Positions 11,268 to 21,364 of a stretch of DNA of 64,000 nucleotides are shown here, piece after piece (position 1 is the first letter of the stretch; each line of letters opens with the position of its first letter). The notes beneath the pieces are model-generated. The model ran no database searches. It saw only the letters and a program-made list of their open reading frames with translations, and was not told the origin of the DNA. The position numbers and the translations under genes were made by a program. Source of the DNA: Parachlorella kessleri (taxonomy: Eukaryota > Chlorophyta > Trebouxiophyceae > Chlorellales > Chlorellaceae); contig BBXU01000832.1 in assembly GCA_001598975.1 (NCBI GenBank), forward strand, positions 62,001 to 126,000, given 5' to 3'.

Positions 11268-14200
11268 ATGGAAGATCAGCGCATAGCCAAGCTTACCAGG
11301 GACTTGCAAAGTGCAAGTTCTATTAACGAGCTGTCAGCTTGCACTGGCCGGCTTAAAAAGTGCCTGTCGGACTTGTTGAACGGCTGTGACGATCACAACC
11401 GCGGCAGCTTGGTGCGGTAAGCCTCAAACGTTGCTTCTTTATAGGGCAGTCGCATGTCGTGCACATCCAAAAACCGATGACTTCTACTATTTAGGTCCCG
11501 GCTTTTTGACCTCAAAGCCCTTCCCCACCCTGTGCCAGGGACATGGTCGGCTTGGCCGAGACTCTGCCCAGGCTTTCTTTTGTAAGTCCCAGCCCTGCTG
11601 TCTCCCAGGCGGCAAGCTCACCCGTCCTCTCCAGCCTGGCTTGCGTGCAAGCTGCCTGTGAGGTAGCAGCGCTTGTAATGGCAAGCACCATCTGGGCAGT
11701 GCAAGATGAGTGCCAGCTCACTACGGCAGAAATATACCGTTTGGCCTCCTGCGTCAGCATGGCTTTGGGCCCAGCCGCCAACGCAGTGCAGCAGGCATAC
11801 AATCACGCAACCGCAGAGGGCTGCCAGCACGTATTCCAAGCTGAGGTGGCAGCCTTGATTGCCAACTGCTATGATCCGCTATTAGATACAGTGGCCAGCC
11901 TCGCGGCTGTGGTACTGGAGCTGCATGGCGGGGATCCTGCGGCGGCCCTCACGGCGACTCTCTGCCACGCAGATTCGCTGGTTGCACTGTGCCACCAGTG
12001 CGCGCCAATTCTGCTGTGGTGTGGAGACTTGCTTGGTGAGGGTCTTGAGGGTGCCAGGCCTGTACCTGCCACCTTGGTGGTGTTTCTAGTACGGGTGCCA
12101 GGTGGTACGGACAGGGATAGGGTTGGTCTGTACTGACAGGGCATGGCTTGGTGGGATTACGTTGCCCATGCACTTGTCCTGCTGTGCACAAACTTCTAGG
12201 GTTGTTGTGATCGGTGTGCAAGCCCTGCCTAATGAATTTCTATGCTCACGACAGAGGCATTGAAACGCCATCCAGCGGTGGCCCTCTGTTGGCATGAGTA
12301 CCTAGCCTGTGTGCTTACTTGCCACTGTAGGAGGGCCACCTTCTGCTGCGCTGGGGAGTCTGGCGCAGGTGGTCTACCAGCACTCCTTGATACAAAGTGG
12401 TCCATCACTTCTGGCAGTGCAGTCTGGACCTGCTGGCCGCGCCCTTGCCTCACTCGCAGTCGCCCACTATGCCGGCCTCTCAAAGGGCTTGCTGACCGTG
12501 CACCCCGTGAGTGGCACAGCATTACAGCAGGCAGGCGCGGCTCAGCGGCACCGCGAGCACATGGTGGAGTGTGTCCTACCTACCTTTGATGCGGGGTGCA
12601 TGTTCTTGGACAGCGTTGGGCCCTGGCTGCACACCTGCGACAGCGCAGTGGCTGCCGCTGCGCCTGCTGTGGCAGCGACGGTGCAGCTGGTACGGCTGAC
12701 AGTCGGCCTGGAGGAACCCTGGGTTTGGTTGGAGGCCGCAGTAAACGCTCTGGTGCTTCTCCAAGGGTTGACACTCCCGTGGGACCCTGTGACCAAGGCG
12801 GAAGGGCAACCTGAGGAGCAAGGGGACCGGCGGCGGCCACAGCAGGGCCCGCAGCAGCGGCAGGCTCGGCCCACGGATCTAACCTGGTTTGGGGTGCCGG
12901 ACATCTGCGTCGAGGCAGCTGCAGTTGCCTGTTCAGCCCTATGTGCGTCGCTGGAAGCGCGCTGGCGGGCAATCTCTGGCAGTGGGGAGCAGCTCCCGGA
13001 GGCAGGCAGCGAGTCCCGCCCCCACCGCATGATGAGCCTGGGCGTTGTCGTTGAGGCCACAGCCAAGTTTGTGGCACGCCTGCTGGGCAGCCTGACTGTT
13101 GGGACGCCCAAGCTGGAGCGCCTGCAGTCGCTGCTTGCAGCGCAGGAGGCAGCCGTGCGCCTGTCTAGCTGGCTGATGCTTCTGGAACCCCACGTTGCAG
13201 AGCCGCCAGGGGTAGACCAGACAAAAACGAGGAACAGACTGGCTTGGTCCGCTGAGCTGCTGCTGGGTAGCTGCGCGTATGCAGAAATGCTTGCACATTG
13301 GCGGGGCAAAGTGGTCCTGCCATCACGGGGTAAGACCGTCAGCGCACACAAGTGGGACAGCGGGAGTCGCAACAGCATGGGCAGCAGCAACAGCACAAGC
13401 ACGCTGTCTTTGATAGACGACAGCGGCATAGCCGGTAGCCTGGCTAGCCTGGCGGCCTCAGCAGCCAAGGCTATGAGGCTGGTGGCGCACAGCGAGGCCG
13501 GGGAAGCGACTATGCCATATGCCATGTGCTTGCTGGAGACGGCGTAACTAATCATCGAGGGTCTCTCACGGGATGGGCAAAGCAGGTAGGCTCAGAGCTC
13601 AGGCCCGCCCCAAAGTGTAACTGCATCCAGCACTGGCAGTATGGTTCAACCCGGCCTCTCCTCTTTGTGCATTGCCTGCCACTATCACAACACAAGGACA
13701 GGTAAGGTGGGCTGCATGGGGAAGACGCGGACGTTATCCCCCTGACGCGATGTCTGCTCGACTGCATATGGAGATGTGTTCCCTTGCGTGCACCCGTGAG
13801 GCCCTCCCACACGTTGGGTTTGGCAACAGGCAATGGACGAGGGTTGCACAGGCACGTTCCTCATCAGTCGTGGACGACCAGGGGGGCGCTCCAACAAACT
13901 CTTGGCACTTTGGCCGGCAACAGCAGCCAGCATCTTGCGCTCGGCCCTCATGCCTGCCTCGACTCTAATGAATGCCGCAGCTTGCAGCTAGAGGGCGCCC
14001 TTCTACCCTTCCTGGACGGCTTCAGCATGCTGGCGGCCAGCCACTCGGCTGCACTGGATGGCCTGCCGCGGGCGGCGGTTTGTAGGCTGGGACACTTTGA
14101 CGCTTCAAGCATGGAGGATGACCTGCGGACCCTGGGGCAAATAGTATCCAGACTGGATGCCATTCCCGGCTTGACAGGGCTGCAGCTACAAGAGAAGCTG

Positions 14201-15971
14201 GTGCCGGCATATTGTGGCATCATCAAGCGCCTACTGGTGAGCGGGACGGTGCAAGGGAACTTGTAGTCAGCCATCATGTGCCTTTGGGAGCTGCTGAGCT
14301 TTTAGGGCGCGCTCTGCCTGGGCGGGAAAGGGGCGGCAGGGATCAGGGGCAGCCTGCTCCCTGAAGGTTCGACTTAGGTTGCACCCTTGACGTGGCACAC
14401 CTTCCTTGTGACACCTCTTGACACCCACCCTCACATAGAGGCTTGGTGTTGGCATTACGAGAGGCATTTGGGAACCTGGCACGGCATGCTCACCCGCCCC
14501 CAACACAGACACCCTGGTACAGTAGTAGCAGCAGCTGTATATTAGCATGGGTGGCAGGTAGTGCAAAAAGGAAAGGAGATCGGTGCTGGACTGACTGTAT
14601 ATGCTCCGATGCAGGGTGTGCCGCTGGCTCCTGTGGCGCGGCCAGATGTGCTTGCCAGTCTCCGGTGGGCAGCAGCCTTCACTGCTGATCTCGGATGCCA
14701 TTGGCAGCGGTGAGGCCGTGACCTCAATGAGTATGGGCCGCATGACAGGCAGACGAATCATGCTGCACTGGTGGCTTTTGCCTTAACACCTGTACAAAGT
14801 TGTATGCGACTGCATGTGTAGCGGGCTGGTGACTATACAGCCGCCTCAACCCAAGTATGGAGCCTGAGTAATGCGCCCAACGTTCCAGCTAGCAGTGGTT
14901 GCAGAAATGCTGGTAGGACCACATAGCACTCCCGTAGACGAGGGATGGACAGTAGACTGGGCCAGCCGGGTCCAAGTCGTCACGTGCGACCCCCGAACCA
15001 CCGTGCTGCTGGCCAGATCAAATGCTGAAGTGCCACTGGTTGATTAAACAAAAAGCAGGATGATCATGGATGACATGCCACAGACGTTTGGGTACAAGAT
15101 CTGGTGCCTGCAGATCGGCTGGCCTGGCTGTGCAAGCGGGCCTGCTCCATGACGTGCTGGCTTGGGCTAAATTCGCGACGTCAAGGTCTGGCAAGCAGTC
15201 CAAGTACTACCTGGTGTGTGACCGGCATGGCACTGCATGCCATTGAGTTGTCTTTGACAGGCGATGCGGTGCAGAGGGTAGGTACGGGATTCTGATTCTC
15301 TCCATCAGGGAGTTTCGGTGGAGGCCAGGCTGCACTCTCTCTTTGTGTTGTGTCGAGGATGTGAGTGTCTAGGGGGGCATACAGGCGTTATCTCAGGGAT
15401 CGTGCACTACAGACGGCATGGTGACACAATCTCTGGGGCCCCATGACGCAGGGGTTTCCAGGCTGGCAGGAGAAGCTTCTTGCCACCCTGCATGCAGGAG
15501 CTGCGAAGCCTTTGGGGCGTGGTTACAGCCGTGGCCATGGCCCTGCTGCGACAAGTCCCGGCTGGTGCTGCTTCGGACACGGCGCTTGTGCGCAGGCTAC
15601 TGGACCGCCAGCAGAAGCTTCCTGCCACAAAGCAGCAGCAGTTGCTGAGCAGCCCAGGCTTCTGGCAGAGGGCATCTGAGGACGTGCTGCCCCAGCTGGA
15701 GGCTCTTGCTGTGGTAACTGCACAGGCATTTAGGCCCAACGAGAGCGTTTTGCGACTGCGTGTGGCAAGGGCGCTGGCTACGCGGGTCTGTGCCAACCCT
15801 GGCTGCCTGGACCTGCGTGGCTGCAGCGAGGCGCGCCTCCGCAGCCAGCGGTGCTCTGGGTGCGGTGTGGCCAAATATTGCTGCCGCGAGTGCCATGTGG
15901 CTGACTTTGAGGTGCATGCCGAGGTGTGCCAGCAGCTGGCGCTGGAGGCTTGCCCACCAACGCAGTCTTGA
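11268..15971 (+). CDS. MYND-type zinc-finger protein, paralogue 2 (939 aa)
   Basis: Seven exons join in frame: 11268-11416, 11539-12035, 12331-13543, 13981-14236, 14615-14709, 15114-15213 and 15462-15971. They give 939 residues. The intron phases and exon order follow the gene at 348-4275, with one extra intron before the last exon. The C-terminal MYND finger (from about residue 880) contains CANPGC, CSGCGVAKYCCREC and trailing His/Cys ligands. Shared upstream landmarks include YRLASCVSMALGPAA against FRLASCVGVAHGPAA, ALASLAVAHYA against ALASLAISHYA, and AVQAGLLHDVL against AVQTGLLDAVA. Outside the finger the two proteins are strongly diverged. The function is unknown beyond probable protein binding through the finger. 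The donor of exon 3 (GTAACT) is weak, and the last exon could alternatively start at the internal CATGCAG acceptor about 40 bases later, also in frame. Confidence 0.82.
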
Positions 15972-16180
15972 AAATATGCAAACCCAAGCAAGTGCTCTTT
16001 TTGTGAGACCAACTTCTGGCTGCCGCTGTCATCTTGTCGCTGGGCCAAGCGAAGGGAGTTGTTTGAAGTGGAGCGCCATCCTCCAGTGCGGCCTCAAGAA
16101 GCTGGGCCCAAGCCCTGGGCCATTAGGAAACCTTTGGAAAGGCTTTAGTGCGAACGGTAAAAGCATCCCTTACACCCCAA

Positions 16181-16285
16181 GTGTGCCAGCAGCTGGGAGC
16201 AGAAGCGCCGGCAGCGTCGTAGCAGTGAGCATACGTGGAGACAGACCTGGCCACATAGCAGCAAGCCGAGGTGTGCCAGCAGCTG
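16181..16285 (+). pseudogene. Degenerate tandem remnants of the MYND gene 3' end
   Basis: The segment 16181-16222 closely resembles the last codons and stop of MYND gene 1 (4234-4275), starting GTGTGCC and running through an AGCTGGGAGCAGAAGC core to a TAG at the same place. A second fragment at 16268-16285 repeats GAGGTGTGCCAGCAGCTG from MYND gene 2 (15921-15938). No MYND finger precedes either. They look like leftovers of additional family copies or of unequal crossing-over. Confidence 0.55.
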
Positions 16286-16363
16286 CGGCGGAGGTTTGCC
16301 TAGCACTGCTGTGGTGCACATACTTGTGCCATGTGCCAAGCATGTATGACATGAGACCTAGTT

Positions 16364-16521
16364 CCCAGCTCTCACTCCCTGTTCGCACTACCTGCCACCC
16401 GTGCTAAGACAAGAGACCTACTGGCTCAGCACACAGGCAAGACTCAGGCTCATCCAGCATCCAGCCTGTCAGTCCAGCCCAGCTCTCACTCCCTGTTCGC
16501 GCTGCCTGCCACCCATGCTAA
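16364..16521. repeat. 44-bp direct repeat, two copies
   Basis: The copies are 16364-16407 and 16478-16521. Both begin CCCAGCTCTCACTCCCTGTT and end in a GCTAA, with about three mismatches. The period is 114 bases. They lie in the noncoding stretch after MYND gene 2. Confidence 0.7.
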
Positions 16522-17720
16522 AGACTTTCAGCACTGGCAGGCTTGTCTTAAAGTGGCAGGCAACGCAAAGAGGAGAGGCGGGGGTGAAGTGCAGGGACAC
16601 CGCTGCTGGCAGTAGGTCCCTGCTGGCAGCACAGTGTTGTGAGGGGCTTGTGAAGTGTCAGCAAGAGCACGTGGGGCTCAGTGGTTTCCGCACCACAGTG
16701 CGATCCTGGCTCCGTTGCGCCGCTCGAAAGCTACAAAACGAAAAATAGCATTTTAAGCCTCACCGTAAACCGATGTCCATGTCGTGGCATTCCTCAGACA
16801 CCCAAAACTGCTCCGCCTGCTGGAGGCGCTCAGCCCGGTCCTTAATGACATCCAGTGCCCCGCCCGCAAGCTCTTCGACAAGTTTGTTTACGCAAGTCAG
16901 GAGTTCTTCAGCCATTTCCTAGCCAGCCAAGGCCACAGTCGGGAGTCAGTGCACCTTGAACCGATCAAACGACCTGTGACCAAACAATGTATCGTTGGTG
17001 GAGGTCGTGCGAACAACGAGTTCGAGGGGCCTGGTCCTGACAGCGTTGAATGCAGTGACCGGGCCACACACAAGGCTTTGCATCTAATTGGCATGCAATT
17101 AGGCCTAGGCAGTACACCCAGCAAGGTACATGTGTCATGCTGTGCTTACTGCCCTCTTTGGACTGTCCCTTGAACTGACCTTGGAGTGTATAAAAGTATG
17201 ACGAGCTGGGTCCTTCAACTCCTAAGGTATTGGCTCAGGGAGGCTGAGTAGGACAGCAGAAAGGAGTCAACATGTTTCTACCTCGCCTACCAGTTTGCAG
17301 CGGTTCATCGGTTTCCCTAGCCCGTGTTATGAGCACAACCTCTCGCCTTCTGGCGGGATGACCGAGCACCATAAGTTAGACCTCTTCACCCATCAGGCCA
17401 TTCAACAACCTCATACACCGTCCGCCGTGGGTTTGTGAAGGGTTTGTGCATTCGTCACCATGCTTTGAGACTTTAAATTTGAAGTGTATCGGCTGATGAC
17501 CAGCATGTTACACCTGTAAATTTTGTGGACCAATAACTATGTCAGCAGGACCCCTGCATGACCCCATACAAAGCACACCTGAGCAAGATAATATGGTACA
17601 CAAACTCAAATGCCCCGCTCATCCATACAACACTCAAGCACATGCAGCCCGCTATATGGAAGCCACGCGCAGCAGTCCCTAACAGCAAGCAGTGCAACCC
17701 CGCCAGATCACCAGCATTAG

Positions 17721-20700
17721 TCATGGCCGGTACTCCGCGCCTTCCTCCCCAGCTATTTCCCGCAGCACCGCCAGTGCCTGGCTCCTGACCTCCTCCACCC
17801 GTATTAGCACCGCCTCGCTCACCGCCCCGCCACCACCCAGCTGGCCCTCCTCCTGCTGCGCCTGCTGCCCAAATCCACTCCTGCTCTGACCACCACCAGG
17901 CTCTGGGTGGCGTTCTGACTGCCGAAGAAGCTCCTCCTGAACCACACCCAGGCACTGCATGAACCGCCCAGGCCGCACAAGCTCGCCTGCAGCGCTGCCA
18001 TCGCCGCCCCAGGGCAAGCCGGTTTCGCCTTCCTCGCTTGCTTCTGCGCCGCCATTTTTGCTGCCGCCGCCCTTGCCTGCCAGCTGGGCAAGGCGCTGGC
18101 GCTGTGCCTCGTAGAACGCAGCGTCCTCAGCGTCAGCGCTTGACGAGCCGCTGGCCGGGCCTGTTGACGTGCTGCTGCGACCAGCCGCGCCCTGCCAGTC
18201 GGTGCGGAAGGCCTTCTCCAGCAAGGCCAGCCTGCACACAAGGAGCACAAGGTGGGAAGGTGCTGAGGCTTGTGCTGAGGCTTGGTTGACCAGGTTGATT
18301 CGTGACCAGGCGCGCTACCTTCACTCCAGGTCTGGAAGTCGAGCCAGCTAGTGGAAGTGGTCATCGCAGCAGGGCCAGCCTGTACAGCAGTTGCGCATTT
18401 TTGGGGGGGGAAGCTGCCGACGGTGAGCTGATTGCTCACACAAAGACCACCTGCTGAGCACTTCTGTGTGTTCAGTGCATGATCGCATCTCTCATGTCAT
18501 CCTGGACCCTCTGGTACTGCCCACCTCCCTTCCAGCTCCCCAGCTCCCCAGCTCACCTCTTCTCAGCGCTGTTCAAAGCCATGACTTCCTTCAGGAAGGC
18601 CAGCGAGCTGCGCGGCACCACCCCCAGTGTGGCGTACGGCAGCTCCGGCACCTCCCCACCCACTGCTGGCCCCGCCTCTTCTTCCTCAGATGCTAGGCCG
18701 CTGCCGCTGGCACCCTCCCCATGGCTGCTGCCAGGCTGGCCACTCCCGCCATCACTGCCGCGGACGGCAGCAAAGGCCCCTGCCTCGTCAGCCGCTATAG
18801 CTGGTACAGGATCAAACTCCTCGTCAGTGTCAGAGTCGCTCCCATCCTCAAGGCTGGGGTCGACCACCTCCACGTCGACCTCCTGCGCTGCCTGCTGAGC
18901 CTGCCGCTGGCCTTTTGCCTGGTGCCGCGGCTGCCCAAAGCCCTGCCCCGCCGACCACTGCTGCTGCGGCGGCGCTTGCTGCTGCTGTGGCGCTTGCTGC
19001 CCCTGCGCCCCTGGCTGGGACGCGCTAGCAGGCTCAGAAACCTCCGCCTCCTGGTAAGTGGGGTCCTTGTAGCGGGGGTGCAGCCGAGGCTGCTGCGCCT
19101 GCTGCCCGCTGGCATCCTTGGGAGCGGCTGCCAGGGTTGCCTCCCTCATGACTTCCCTCACTTCCTCCCTCACCAAGCATAGCCTTGCCAGCAGCGGCCT
19201 GCAGGCGAGGCAACCACGTGAGGTCTAGGACCGGACATTGAAGTATCAATCAAACGAGCTCCCTGGCCTGCAATGCCTTTGCCGGCTGAGTATTTTGTAA
19301 AGGCCCAGGTTCCTCTTGTCCCTCCAAGGTTCAACTCGCACTCTGCCGCTGTGCTACCTGCCGCAAATGCTCAGCAAACCTGTCCATGGTGTATGTGAGC
19401 ACACAGCAGTGGTCGGACCTGTCTGGTATCTCAGGCATAGCTTCCATCTCCTCAACGAGCTGCTCCACTGTCTGTATTAAAGCTGCTATGCTGCAGCTGG
19501 GCAGCTGCTGCTCCTCGCTGCTGCCTTCAGCCCCAGCATCCTCCACGGCTGCCGGTACAGGAGCGGCCGTGCGGGTTTGCAGCCTGAATATCTCCATTCT
19601 CCCATCGCTGAGAGCAATGACAGATGGATTATGGACGAGTTACAAGCTGTAGATGACAATGAACATGAACGATGGACTCTGGGGGCAAGGTCTCATGCAG
19701 CTGCTGCAAAGAAGGATCTGACAGTGTATGCACTGCTGCAGCAGGCTCAATGCAGGCGCACGCTGTTGGGGTAGCAGCAACCCGATTACGCCAGCCGTAC
19801 CCTACGCAACCCATAATCGAACCAGACGCACATACACTACACACCTGCTGCGGGCTTGCAAGGCAGAATTCAGAACCTGCATCTCTGGGGGCAGCCGCTG
19901 AGAGACAGAGGACACCACCTCCTCATGGATGCTCAGCAGCAGGCCTGCATGGTCAAAGCAGGGGTCCCATGCTTGCATAACATAAACCATAAGGCAGCAG
20001 CGAGCGTGCCGCCACAACTAGACGTCCTCATGAATGGAGCAGCTTGACTGAATGGGACCACAGGTAGAAACCTGGCATATCAGGCTTGCCTACCAACATC
20101 ACCACGCGGCACATAGAGAGTGTGCAGCCACAGTTTGGTAGGCTTGCGCAAGTTTGGCAGGCGCGCACAGTGCATGGCAGGGTGTTGGCTATGCTCAAAA
20201 AGTTGTCTTAGCACCGTACCTGCGATGTCCTGGTTGCCCTGCTCCGCCGCCTGCTGCGCGTAGGTAGCCAGCACCCCTAGGAATGTGCTGTTCAAAGAGT
20301 CCAGCCGGGGTGACACTGCCTTCCTCACCAGCTGCTTCAGAGTCTCCTCAGCAGGCTCCCCTAAGCAGTTCGGGAATGACAACCAGTTGTGGGCCCTCCA
20401 CCGGCACTGGGCCAGGTTAGAGAGGTTTCAGGAGCACAGGACAGAATTTGGTGGCATGTCCCGATAAATGTCCGTGCTGAAATCTTGGAAGGGATACACA
20501 GCACTAGGGTGAGACAAGGCAGGGCAGCAGTGCAAGAACGGTTGCAAATGTGGAGCAGAAAGAGGCCCAGGCAGCGTGTAAGCAGGCACACCAGTTGCCC
20601 ATCCCCTACTTTAATGTTACAAAGGCACCTCCGCACCTGTGACATGAGCCACAGCTGCCTCAAGCAGCAGGCCTTCAGTGACTTGCTTTACAATCTCATC

Positions 20701-21018
20701 TATGATTGTCGCACTGTCCTCCACGTCTTTCAGCACTGCATGCAGGCATGACGTTGGCAGCTGTGATTCTTATTCCAACGTGTGGAGCTTGCAAAGGTTC
20801 CATGAAGCCAGGCGTCGCGAAACCACACTAACATGCACGCTGGTACCTTCATCATCGGTAAGTCCTCCAAGCTGTGCTGCAGAACGGGAGACAAGCCTAT
20901 GTGCCGCCTTTGCTCGTCTGCAGCGCCCGGCGTAGGACCTGGCACTGCTAGGTTGTCTGGGAGACGGCAGCAGAGCCCTGCGCCATGGTCTGCAGGCTAG
21001 TTGGCAGGAGAGCAGCAT
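17721..21018 (-). CDS. Conserved-looking protein of unknown function, probably plastid-targeted (617 aa)
   Basis: Seven exons on the minus strand close exactly in frame: 21018-20847, 20735-20637, 20360-20220, 19944-19845, 19607-19419, 19198-18557 and 18231-17721. They give 617 residues. The N-terminus (MLLSCQLACRPWRRALLP and following) is rich in Arg, Ser and Ala and lacks acids, as in chloroplast transit peptides. Downstream blocks look ordered: TDDEVLKDVEDSATIIDEIV, SPRLDSLNSTFLGVLATYA, SQRLPPEMQVLNSAL, and EIPDR joined to PLLARLCLVREEVREV. A long disordered Gln/Ala/Ser/Glu-rich region follows, then SSLAFLKEVMAL, ALLEKAFRTDW and a C-terminal helix ALAVLREIA. I believe plants have similar plastid proteins of unknown function but cannot name a family. 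The short donor AG/GTCCGA at 19418 is unusual and was chosen because it restores phase and a sensible motif. Confidence 0.75.
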
Positions 21019-21364
21019 GATGTCCTTCAAACTTCCACTGGGGCAAAGTGACGGGAACTTAAGTATGGCTAGTTCCTGCGCCCTGTGTGACAGTACGGCC
21101 GTACACGCAATTGGGGTCGGGTTCATGACTCCAGGGCACTCGACATGGCACTCGACGCTGTGCTCATTGTAAACTGTATTGTTGTCATTGTTACCTGACG
21201 GAGTGTTTGTCTAGCTGTATACCGAACATTGAAGGCGCTGCCCAGCATCTAGGCACTTGTCCACCATTGGCACCTGTCATCCCTGTTCTTGGCCGTCGTC
21301 ATAACGGGCTCTATATATATTTATCTTCGATTTTGGACGTCGGACTCTATCAAGCACGGCACTG
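21019..21364. promoter_or_regulatory. Divergent upstream region, 346 bp
   Basis: The region separates the start codons of the 617-aa gene (-) and the disordered-protein gene (+). An AT-rich run at about 21310-21325 (containing CTATATATATTTATC) lies about 45-55 bases before the + strand ATG and could serve as a TATA element. The role is inferred from position. Confidence 0.45.

Larger units (their letters stand above)
15972..17720. other. Convergent gap of about 1.75 kb with degenerate repeats
   Basis: The gap lies between MYND gene 2 (+) and the 617-aa gene (-). It holds two decayed copies of the MYND gene 3' end (16181-16222 and 16268-16285) and a 44-bp direct repeat (16364-16407 and 16478-16521), listed separately. 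From 16522 to 17720 I see no supported gene. Confidence 0.5.

Noticed and set aside
12542..13555. 337-codon minus-strand frame
   Set aside because: It is the antisense shadow of MYND paralogue 2 exon 3, composed of Ser/Arg/Ala-rich random-like sequence.
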